This document shows, piece by piece, positions 7,260-13,696 of a stretch of 15,254 nt of DNA. Source of the DNA: CAZNMF01 sp964573795. Its GTDB lineage: Bacteria; Acidobacteriota; Vicinamibacteria; Vicinamibacterales; SCN-69-37. Below the pieces are notes generated by a model. It ran no database searches. It saw only the letters and a list, made by a program, of their open reading frames with translations, and was not told the DNA's origin. Position 1 is the first letter of the stretch, and every line of letters starts with the position of its first letter. The position numbers were made by a program, and so were the translations under genes. The stretch is from assembly GCA_964573795.1 (NCBI GenBank), contig CAZNMF010000137.1, positions 1 to 15,254 on the forward strand, read 5' to 3'.

Positions 7260-8209
7260 TGATCGCGACCCTGTCGAAGGCGACATTCTCGATGCTCGCC
7301 GGCAGCACGATGCTCAAGCGCGTCGCGTCGCGCTACGGCATGCGGCGCCCGAACAGCTTCGCGCGGCGCTTCGTCGCGGGAGAGACGCTGGCCGAGGCCA
7401 TCGCCGCGGCGCAGGCGATCGAGCGGCAGGGACGCATGGTCACGCTCGATCATCTCGGCGAGCGCGTGACGGCGATCGAGCCGGCGCTGGCCGCGACGCT
7501 GGACTACATCGAGACGATGCGGGCCGCCGCGGCCGCGGGCATCAGCCGCAACCTGTCGGTCAAACTGACGCAGATCGGCCTCGACGTCGACCGCGCCACG
7601 GCGACCGATCATCTGCGCCGCATTCTCGAGGCCGCGAACGAGTCCGACTTCTTCATCCGCATCGACATGGAGGGCTCGGCGCACACGGCCGAGACGCTGG
7701 AGATCTTCGAGAGCCTCTGGAGCATCGGCTATCGCAACATGGGCGTCGTGATTCAGTCGTGCCTGCGCCGATCGCCGGACGACGTGACGCGGCTGAACGA
7801 GCTGGGCGCGCGCGTGCGGCTCGTCAAGGGCGCCTATCGCGAGCCCAAGGACGTCGCGTTCCAGACCAAGGAAGACGTGGACGCGCAGTATCTCGTGCTG
7901 ATGCGCGCGCTCCTCGCCCAGGGCGTCTATCCGGCGATCGCGACGCACGATCCCGCCATCATCGACGCCGCCCGCCGGTTCGCCGAGGAACGGCACATCG
8001 ACAAGAGCCGCTTCGAGCTCCAGATGCTCTACGGCATTCGCCGCGATCTGCAGGCGTCGCTGTCGGCGGCGGGCCATCCGTTTCGCGTGTACGTGCCGTT
8101 CGGCAAGGAATGGTTCCCGTACTTCATGCGTCGGCTCGGCGAGCGGCCGGCCAACGTCGGGTTCGTGTTGAAGAGCCTGTTCCGCGAAGATCGAGGCGCG
8201 GACGCATGA
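7259..8209 (+). CDS. Proline dehydrogenase, monofunctional, FAD-dependent
   Basis: 316 residues, typical of stand-alone bacterial proline dehydrogenase. The beta-alpha barrel motifs are present: LSVKLTQIGLD (99-109), FIRIDMEGS (132-140), GVVIQSCLRR (162-171), LVKGAYREP (188-196), IATHD (227-231), LQMLYGIRRDLQ (254-265), and the substrate-binding helix with EWFPYFMRRLGERP (284-297), whose double Arg (R291, R292) grips the proline carboxylate. It oxidises L-proline to pyrroline-5-carboxylate with FAD and passes electrons to quinone at the membrane. No pyrroline-5-carboxylate dehydrogenase gene is adjacent. The ATG at 7259 shares one base with the acyltransferase stop, and the end overlaps the SDR gene by 4 nt, indicating tight translational coupling. 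Confidence 0.94.
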   Translation: MIATLSKATFSMLAGSTMLKRVASRYGMRRPNSFARRFVAGETLAEAIAAAQAIERQGRMVTLDHLGERVTAIEPALAATLDYIETMRAAAAAGISRNLSVKLTQIGLDVDRATATDHLRRILEAANESDFFIRIDMEGSAHTAETLEIFESLWSIGYRNMGVVIQSCLRRSPDDVTRLNELGARVRLVKGAYREPKDVAFQTKEDVDAQYLVLMRALLAQGVYPAIATHDPAIIDAARRFAEERHIDKSRFELQMLYGIRRDLQASLSAAGHPFRVYVPFGKEWFPYFMRRLGERPANVGFVLKSLFREDRGADA

Positions 8210-9033
8210 GCCGTCTGGCGGGACGCATAGTCGCCATCACCGGCGCGTCGGCCGGCATCGGCCGCGCCGTCGCGCAGCAGCTCGCGGCCGAGGGGGCGAC
8301 GGTCATCGCGTCGGCGCGCCGCGGCGATCGGCTCGATGCGCTCGCGAGCGCGCCCGTCGGCGGCGGCGGGCGCATCGTCGCGTGCCCCGGCGACGTCACG
8401 AACGAAGCCGACATGCAGGCGCTGGTTGCGCACGCCGTCGACGTCGGCGGGCGTCTCGACGTGATGATCTGCAACGCCGGCATCGGCTATCACGGCGCGC
8501 TCGACGAGACGTCGACGGACGCCATGCGACGGCTGGTCGACGTCAACCTGATGGGCACGCTGTACGCGGCGCACGCGGCGCTCATCGCGATGCGGCGTCA
8601 GGGACACGGGCACATCATCGCGGTGTCGTCGATCGTCGGCCGGCGCGGGGTCGGCGGATCGAGCGTGTATGCCGCGACGAAGGCCGGACAGGTCGCGTTC
8701 ATCGAGTCGCTGCGCGCCGAGTTCGTCGGCACGCCGTTCCACGCGTCGGTCGTGCTGCCGGTGTCGACGCGCACGGAGTTCCGCGACGCGATCACGCGCG
8801 ATTTCGGCCACGAGACCAGCGGCCACGGCCCGAGCCAGTCGGCCGAGGACGTCGCGCGCGCGATCGTGCGCTGCGTGATCGCGCCGAAGGCCGAAGTCTA
8901 TCCTCTGCGGAAGGCCTGGTGGCTGTCCGTCCTCGGGGCCGTCGCTCCGGCCAAGGCCGATCGCGTCGTGCAGCGATTCGGCCGCCGGCGACGGCACGCG
9001 CGAGCCGGTGCGGATGGCGCCTCCCGTTCCTGA
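8206..9033 (+). CDS. SDR-family NAD(P)-dependent oxidoreductase
   Basis: 275 residues, classical short-chain dehydrogenase length. TGASAGIG (12-19) is the dinucleotide-binding loop, D63 lies in the adenine contact GDVTN (62-66), NAG is at 90-92, and the catalytic set is N114, S142, Y155 and K159 (YAATK). Residues S36-A37-R38-R39 after strand 2 suggest NADP preference, an inference. The C-terminus beyond about 232 has a hydrophobic stretch (AWWLSVLGAVAP) and a basic tail whose last residues are encoded in the overlap with the CCA gene. The substrate cannot be told from sequence; SDRs of this type often reduce ketones or acyl intermediates. ATG 8206 lies in an ATGA overlap with the proline dehydrogenase stop. 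Confidence 0.92.
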   Translation: MSRLAGRIVAITGASAGIGRAVAQQLAAEGATVIASARRGDRLDALASAPVGGGGRIVACPGDVTNEADMQALVAHAVDVGGRLDVMICNAGIGYHGALDETSTDAMRRLVDVNLMGTLYAAHAALIAMRRQGHGHIIAVSSIVGRRGVGGSSVYAATKAGQVAFIESLRAEFVGTPFHASVVLPVSTRTEFRDAITRDFGHETSGHGPSQSAEDVARAIVRCVIAPKAEVYPLRKAWWLSVLGAVAPAKADRVVQRFGRRRRHARAGADGASRS

Positions 9034-10378
9034 TCTCGTCGTCGATCTCGCGCGCGCCGTGCGCGAGGCGGGCGGACGCGCGCTGCTCGTCGGCGGATGG
9101 GTCCGCGACGCGCAGCTGGGCCGGACGTCGAAGGACGCCGACGTCGAGGTCTTCGGCCTCCCGGCGGATCGCGCGCGCGCGATCGTCGAGCGCTTCGGAC
9201 GTGTGGACACGGTCGGCGAGAGCTTCACGGTCTTCAAGATCGCGAACGTCGACGTGTCGCTGCCGCGGCGCGAGTCGAAGACCGGCCGCGGCCACAAGGG
9301 CTTCGTCGTCGACGGCGATCCGTTCCTGTCGCTCGAAGACGCCGCGCGCCGGCGCGACTTCACGATCAACGCGATGTCGATGGATCCGCTCACCGGCGAG
9401 GTCATCGATCCGTTCGGCGGCGCGCGCGATCTCGCCGCGAAGATCCTGCGCGTCGTCGACGCGCGCACATTTGGTGACGACAGCCTGCGCGTCCTGCGCG
9501 CGCTGCAGTTCGCCGCGCGGTTCGAGCTGACCGTCGACGAGGCCACGAAGGCGCTGTGCCGTACGATCCCGCTCGACGATCTGCCGGCCGAGCGCATCTG
9601 GGGCGAGCTCGAGAAGCTGTTCCTGCAGGCGGCACGTCCGTCGATCGGCCTGGCGCTCGCGTCGGAGATCGGCGTCATTCAGGCGCTCTTCCCGGATCTC
9701 GTTCCGCTCGCCACGTGCCCGCAGGATCCCGAGTGGCATCCTGAAGGCGACGTCTGGACGCACACGCTGATGGTCGTCGATCAGGCGCGGCAGCGCATCG
9801 GCGATCTCGAGCGCGGCCCCGCCGTCGCGATCATGGTCGCGGCGCTCTGCCACGACATCGCGAAGCCGCAGACAACGGCGATGATCGACGGGCGATGGCG
9901 ATCGCCGGGCCACGAAGAGGCGGGCGTGGAGCCGTCGACGCGCGTGCTGGACACGCTCAATCTGCACTCGCTCGATGGCTTCGACGTGCGTCATGCCGTG
10001 CTCGGCCTCGTCGCGCAGCACCTCAAGCCCAGCGCGTTCTTCAAGGCGCCGAAGCCCGTGAGCGACGGCGCGTTCCGGCGGCTCGCGCACAAGGTCGATC
10101 TCGAGCTGCTCGCGCGGCTCGCGAAAGCCGATTGTCACGGCCGCGGCGGCGCGTTCGACTGCTCTGCGATGGACTGGTTCCTCGAGCGCGCGCGCACGCT
10201 CGGGATCGAGCACGCCCCACCCGCGCCGATCCTCATGGGTCGGCATCTCCTCGAGCTGGGCCTGAAGCCCGGGCCCGCCGTCGGCGAGATCCTGAAGGCC
10301 GTCTACGAAAAGCAAATGGACGGCGAGGTCAGGACGCTCGACGAGGCCATCGCGCTCGCAAAGACGATGATCCGTTGA
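9014..10378 (+). CDS. cca: CCA tRNA nucleotidyltransferase with HD domain
   Basis: 454 residues from ATG 9014; GTG 9008 is an equally possible start two codons upstream. The class II nucleotidyltransferase head has LLVGGWVRDAQLG (24-36) and KDADVEVFGL (40-49) with catalytic D41/D43 and a third acid at D80, then RRRDFTINAM (112-121), DPFGGARDL (132-140) and DDSLRVLRALQFAARF (155-170), the nucleotide-selecting region. An HD phosphohydrolase-type domain follows, with H250, H280-D281 in ALCHDIAKP and GHEEAG (299-304). It adds or repairs the 3' CCA end of tRNA; the HD domain may remove 2',3'-cyclic phosphates. An A-only-adding relative or poly(A) polymerase is possible, but the linked HD domain favours CCA addition. 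The start lies 20 nt inside the SDR gene in another frame, with no clear Shine-Dalgarno sequence. Confidence 0.9.
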   Translation: MAPPVPDLVVDLARAVREAGGRALLVGGWVRDAQLGRTSKDADVEVFGLPADRARAIVERFGRVDTVGESFTVFKIANVDVSLPRRESKTGRGHKGFVVDGDPFLSLEDAARRRDFTINAMSMDPLTGEVIDPFGGARDLAAKILRVVDARTFGDDSLRVLRALQFAARFELTVDEATKALCRTIPLDDLPAERIWGELEKLFLQAARPSIGLALASEIGVIQALFPDLVPLATCPQDPEWHPEGDVWTHTLMVVDQARQRIGDLERGPAVAIMVAALCHDIAKPQTTAMIDGRWRSPGHEEAGVEPSTRVLDTLNLHSLDGFDVRHAVLGLVAQHLKPSAFFKAPKPVSDGAFRRLAHKVDLELLARLAKADCHGRGGAFDCSAMDWFLERARTLGIEHAPPAPILMGRHLLELGLKPGPAVGEILKAVYEKQMDGEVRTLDEAIALAKTMIR

Positions 10379-10380
10379 GC

Positions 10381-10406
10381 GGGCGGCCACAGGGGGCCGC
10401 CCCTAC
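10381..10406 (-). repeat. REP-like palindrome with GTAG tag (minus orientation)
   Basis: GGGCGGCC (10381-10388) pairs perfectly with GGCCGCCC (10395-10402) around a 6-nt loop. On the minus strand the stem is preceded by GTAG (10406-10403), the tetranucleotide that marks many RAYT-mobilised REP elements. It starts 2 nt after the CCA gene stop and could also stall or end transcription, though it lacks a T-run. Confidence 0.7.
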
Positions 10407-10433
10407 GAAAACGGCGCGCGTGTTCGTGGAGTC

Positions 10434-10459
10434 GTAGCCGCGGGGCTTCAGCCCCGCGG
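10434..10459 (+). repeat. REP-like palindrome with GTAG tag (plus orientation)
   Basis: GTAG (10434-10437) is followed by a perfect 10-bp stem, CCGCGGGGCT (10438-10447) against AGCCCCGCGG (10450-10459), centred on TC. Together with the palindrome at 10381-10406 it forms an inverted pair whose tags face each other across 27 nt. It ends 9 nt before the predicted -10 hexamer of the next gene. Confidence 0.72.
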
Positions 10460-10468
10460 GTCTTGTTG

Positions 10469-10474
10469 TACGCT
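10469..10474 (+). promoter_or_regulatory. Putative -10 hexamer TACGCT of a leaderless promoter
   Basis: TACGCT fits TANNNT, is preceded by TTG, and ends 7 nt before ATG 10482. No Shine-Dalgarno sequence is present. The expected -35 position falls inside the upstream palindrome and has no consensus there. Confidence 0.38.
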
Positions 10475-10481
10475 CCCTGAG

Positions 10482-11123
10482 ATGCGTGTCTTCGCTTTGA
10501 TCGTCACGTCGCTGTTGTGCGCACCCGTCCTCGCTCACGCGCAGCAGCCGACGGAACCGATTGGCCGATTCGCGTTCGATCTGCGCGGCTTCTACAGCGG
10601 CTTCGGGCAGGATCCCGTGACGGCGGAAGGACTCGGCGTCCAGCCGACCGATCTACCTTCGCGCGGATTCGGCGGCGTGGCCGGCATCCACGTCTATCCG
10701 CTTCGCACGAAGGGCTTCGCGCTCGGCATCGGCGCGGAAGGCATCGTGGCGCGCGCCAGCAAGCAGGCGCACGACGAGACGACCGGCGATCCTACCGGCC
10801 TGCCGATCGTGCAGCGGCTAATGGGACTCTCGCCGCAGATCTCCTTCAACTTCGGCCATCGCCAGGGCTGGAGCTATTTGAGCGCGGGCATGGGCCCGCT
10901 CAGCTTCGCCAGCTATCAGCGCGACATGGCCCCGGACGATCCCGCGCCGCGCAAGCGCACGATCAACATGGGCGCCGGCGCGCGGTGGTTCAACACCGCG
11001 CACCTCGCGTTCTGCTTCGACATGCGCTTCTATCTGACGCGGCCGGAAGATCCGACGATCACCTATCCGGGACGTCAGCGGTCGCGGCTGCTCGTGCTGT
11101 CAGCGGGGATTTCGATCAAGTAG
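10482..11123 (+). CDS. Predicted small outer-membrane beta-barrel protein
   Basis: 213 residues, family not recognised. A clear Sec signal peptide (MRVFALIVTSLLCAPVLAHA) should be cut before Q21. The mature part has repeated short stretches of alternating polar and hydrophobic or aromatic residues separated by charged loops, for example GRFAFDLRGFYSGF (28-41), FGGVAGIHVYPL, FALGIGAEGIVA, PQISFNFGHRQGWSYLSAGMGPLSFASY, INMGAGARWFN, LAFCFDMRFYL, and RLLVLSAGISIK at the end. This pattern suggests an 8- to 10-stranded outer-membrane barrel. The function is unknown. The gene stands alone between two palindromic repeat clusters, with its own predicted promoter, and converges on the DUF1592 operon. 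Confidence 0.75.
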   Translation: MRVFALIVTSLLCAPVLAHAQQPTEPIGRFAFDLRGFYSGFGQDPVTAEGLGVQPTDLPSRGFGGVAGIHVYPLRTKGFALGIGAEGIVARASKQAHDETTGDPTGLPIVQRLMGLSPQISFNFGHRQGWSYLSAGMGPLSFASYQRDMAPDDPAPRKRTINMGAGARWFNTAHLAFCFDMRFYLTRPEDPTITYPGRQRSRLLVLSAGISIK

Positions 11124-11127
11124 GTAC

Positions 11128-11193
11128 GCCGGACCTGAAGGTCCGGCGCTCCGAAAGGCTGATCTTCGGAGCCCCGGACCTTCAGGTCCGGGG
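11128..11193. repeat. REPIN-like inverted pair of palindromes between convergent genes
   Basis: Two palindromes sit head to head. The first (11128-11147) has a 9-bp stem GCCGGACCT/AGGTCCGGC; the second (11172-11193) a 10-bp stem CCCCGGACCT/AGGTCCGGGG. Inside them GCTCCGAA (11148-11155) is the exact complement of TTCGGAGC (11165-11172), with 9 nt between. As larger arms, 11129-11155 and 11165-11191 are inverted copies differing at one base of 27. The element begins 4 nt after the barrel gene stop and ends 6 nt from the DUF1592 gene stop, so it fills the whole gap and may serve as a bidirectional terminator as well as being a dispersed repeat. Confidence 0.8.
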
Positions 11194-11199
11194 TCACCT

Positions 11200-13680
11200 T
11201 CACCGGCTCGCCGTTTGCAATGTCTTTGGCGGCGCGACGGCTTCGCCGCGGCGCGACTGGAACGGCAGGCTCTTCACGACTTCCATGACGAGCGTCCGGA
11301 ATCCGTAGCCTTCCGCCGCGAGGCGCTTCGTGATGGCCTTGACCGTCGGCCGGTCGTAACGCGCGAGGCCGCGGCCGAGCGCGTAGGTCATCATCTTCTC
11401 CGTCAGACAGTGCGCGAAGTCGGGCAGCATGCCGCTGAGGATGACGCGCATCTCCGCCGGGCTCGAGAAGGACTTGCCGTTCGGCAGCACGCCGCTCGCG
11501 TCGACGGGAAACGCGCCGTCCTGCGTGCGCCACTTGCCGACCGCGTCGTAGTTCTCGAGCGCGAAGCCGAGCGGGTCCATGCGCGAGTGGCACGACGCGC
11601 AGATCGGATTCGATCGGTGCTTCTCCATCTGCTGCCGCAGCGACGCGGCCGTGCCGACCGCGGCCTCGTCGAGCGCGGGCACGTTCGGCGGCGGCGGTGG
11701 CGGCGGCGCGCCGAGGATGTTCTGCAGGATGTACTTCCCGCGAATGACGACGGACGTGCGCGTCGGATAGCTGGAGACGGCGAGCACGCTGCCCTGTCCG
11801 AGCACGCCGCCGCGTTGATCGGTCGTCAGCTCGACGCGGCGGAACTCCGGCCCCTTCACGCCCTCGATCCCGTAGTAGCCGGCGAGGAACTCGTTCAGGT
11901 ACGTGTATCGCGCGTCGAGGAACTCGCTGATCGGCCGGTTCTCGCGGAGGATCTCGTCGAAGAACATCCGCGTCTCGGTCTTCATGGCGTCGCGCAGCTC
12001 GGGCCCCCACGCCGGGAATTTCTGCGGATCCGGCTTGATGCTGTCGAGGTTGCGGATCTCGAGCCACTGTCCCGCGAAGTTCTCGGCCATCGCCGACGAC
12101 TTCGCATCGGCCAGCATGCGCGTGACCTGTGCCTCGAGCACCGACGGCACGTGCAGTTGGCGGCGTTCCGCCAGCGACAGCAACTCGTCGTCGGGCATCG
12201 AGTTCCAGAGGAAGTAGCTGAGCCGCGACGCCAGCTCGACGTCCGAGATGCGGTGCACGGCCGTCGGATCCGTCGGGTTCGGATCGTGCTCGATGTGGAA
12301 CAGGAAGTTCGGCGACACGAGCATCGCCTGAATCGCGAGCGCGATGCCCTCCTCGGTGGACGCGCCGTCGGCCTTCGCCATCTGGACGAAGCGCGTCAGT
12401 GCCGAGACCTCCGCATGCGTCACCGGCCGCCGGTACGCGCGTCGCGCGAGCGTCGACAGGATCCTGTCGACGCAGACGGCGCCGGTCTTCGGATCGCAGA
12501 TCAGGATCTTCGTCCGGCTCGGCTTCGGATCCGTCGGCGCGAACGGCCCGACGATCGTGACCGTGCCGATCCACTTGTTGATCTTGTCCTTGTAGACGTC
12601 GTCCTTCGCCAGCGTCTTGACGAACGCGTCGTCGATGAACCCGAGACGCAGCGTGTGGTCGCCTTCCGGCACCGGCACGCGGATCTGTTCCTCGGAATAC
12701 GGGTTGAAATAGACGAGGCCGGAAGGTTTGGTCTCAATGGTCTTCGTCGTCGCGAGCTTGCCGTCGATCCAGAGTCCGAGCGTCACCGGCGCGGCGTCGT
12801 CGGCGCGCTGACCGGGGAGACCGATGCGCAGGTCGTAGTCGGCGTCGAAGTCGAAGCGATGCGTCGCCTCGACGTTGCTCGGATCGAGCCGCCGCAGGTT
12901 CTTGTAGCGCAGGCTGTACTCGACCTCGACGGGCTTCGGCAGCGGCGTGGCCGCGATCGCACGCTCGGCGATGCGCGCCGCCGCGGTCAGATACTTCTCC
13001 ATCAGCACGGGCGACACCGTCAGGATGTCGCCGATGTTGTCGAAGCCCTCGCCCGAGTCGTCGGTCGGGAAGTTCTTGTCGGCGCGAAAATCGATCGCAA
13101 GCAGATCGCGAATCGTGTTCGTGTACTCCGTCCGGTTCAGCCGGCGCGCGGTGACGCGGCCCGGATCGGGCGGCACGAGCGCATCCTGCCGATCGAGCTC
13201 GTTGTCCAAGAACGCGACGAGCTGCTTGATCTGCTCGTCCGGCCGCTCGATGTCCTTGGGCGGCATCTCGCCCGCCTTCAGCTTCGCGAGGATCTTCTCC
13301 CACGTGTCGCGGTCGGACGTGAGCGTCCCGACCTCGTAGTACGGGCCGAGATCGAGATCGCCGGCGAGCTCGAACTCGTTGTGGCAATCGCCGCACGTGC
13401 CGTCGAACAGCGCTTCGGTCGCTGCGCGGAACGCCGCCGCGTCCGGGTGCGTGGGCACGGCCGGCTTCGGCGCCGCCGGCTCGGCTGCCGCGATCTGACG
13501 AGGCGTCTGAGACGCGGCCTGCCGTACGGGCGCCGTGGACTTCGGCTGCGGCGCGGCCGGCGACGACGCCGTCGCGGGCTTCTTTACGGGCGCGGCCGGC
13601 GCCTGCGATTTGATGCCGACCGCCAGACACAGCACGGCGACGGCGGTTCCGATGATGAGAGTGCTGAGCTTCAGACGCAC
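11200..13680 (-). CDS. DUF1592-family dihaem cytochrome c-like membrane-anchored protein
   Basis: 826 residues from GTG 13680, preceded by GGAG (13690-13687) with a 6-nt spacer. Residues 5-22 are a hydrophobic signal or anchor, followed by an Ala/Pro/Lys-rich linker (about 28-78). A cytochrome c-type domain has haem motif C96-x2-C99-H100 and a candidate Met ligand at M139 (EMPPKD). DUF1587 covers about 178-240 (RLNRTEYTNTIRDLL), an uncharacterised beta-rich stretch about 255-345, DUF1595 about 403-465 (ILSTLARRAYRRP), DUF1592 about 475-602 (LASRLSYFLWNSMPDDELL), DUF1588 about 622-720 (RGGVLGQGSVLAVSSYPTRT, the seven-Pro run 659-665, and a second haem motif C694-A-S-C697-H698), and DUF1585 about 728-806. 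The family occurs in Planctomycetes, Verrucomicrobia and Acidobacteria, usually paired with DUF1552; its reaction is not established. It should face the periplasm. It is the last gene of the operon, 16 nt after the nucleoside-hydrolase-like gene. Confidence 0.93.
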   Translation of the reverse strand: MRLKLSTLIIGTAVAVLCLAVGIKSQAPAAPVKKPATASSPAAPQPKSTAPVRQAASQTPRQIAAAEPAAPKPAVPTHPDAAAFRAATEALFDGTCGDCHNEFELAGDLDLGPYYEVGTLTSDRDTWEKILAKLKAGEMPPKDIERPDEQIKQLVAFLDNELDRQDALVPPDPGRVTARRLNRTEYTNTIRDLLAIDFRADKNFPTDDSGEGFDNIGDILTVSPVLMEKYLTAAARIAERAIAATPLPKPVEVEYSLRYKNLRRLDPSNVEATHRFDFDADYDLRIGLPGQRADDAAPVTLGLWIDGKLATTKTIETKPSGLVYFNPYSEEQIRVPVPEGDHTLRLGFIDDAFVKTLAKDDVYKDKINKWIGTVTIVGPFAPTDPKPSRTKILICDPKTGAVCVDRILSTLARRAYRRPVTHAEVSALTRFVQMAKADGASTEEGIALAIQAMLVSPNFLFHIEHDPNPTDPTAVHRISDVELASRLSYFLWNSMPDDELLSLAERRQLHVPSVLEAQVTRMLADAKSSAMAENFAGQWLEIRNLDSIKPDPQKFPAWGPELRDAMKTETRMFFDEILRENRPISEFLDARYTYLNEFLAGYYGIEGVKGPEFRRVELTTDQRGGVLGQGSVLAVSSYPTRTSVVIRGKYILQNILGAPPPPPPPNVPALDEAAVGTAASLRQQMEKHRSNPICASCHSRMDPLGFALENYDAVGKWRTQDGAFPVDASGVLPNGKSFSSPAEMRVILSGMLPDFAHCLTEKMMTYALGRGLARYDRPTVKAITKRLAAEGYGFRTLVMEVVKSLPFQSRRGEAVAPPKTLQTASR

Positions 13681-13686
13681 GTGTGT

Positions 13687-13690
13687 CTCC
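13687..13690 (-). promoter_or_regulatory. Shine-Dalgarno GGAG deciding the GTG 13680 start
   Basis: GGAG lies 6 nt before GTG 13680, in the 16-nt gap after the upstream stop. It supports this GTG over the in-frame ATG at 13809, which would add low-complexity residues encoded opposite the glutamine tract and displace the signal peptide. Confidence 0.7.
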
Positions 13691-13696
13691 GTCCGC

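Noticed and set aside
8029..10390. Long minus-strand frames opposite the SDR and CCA genes
   Set aside because: Low-complexity Arg/Ser/Ala composition and no motifs; both plus-strand genes retain all catalytic residues.
10381..11193. CRISPR array
   Set aside because: The palindromes are not direct repeats with regular spacers; they are inverted, of differing sequence, and separated by a gene.
11678..11711. Seven-proline run in the DUF1592 protein as an unusual feature
   Set aside because: A Pro-rich stretch ahead of NVP is a normal feature of the DUF1588 region in this family.
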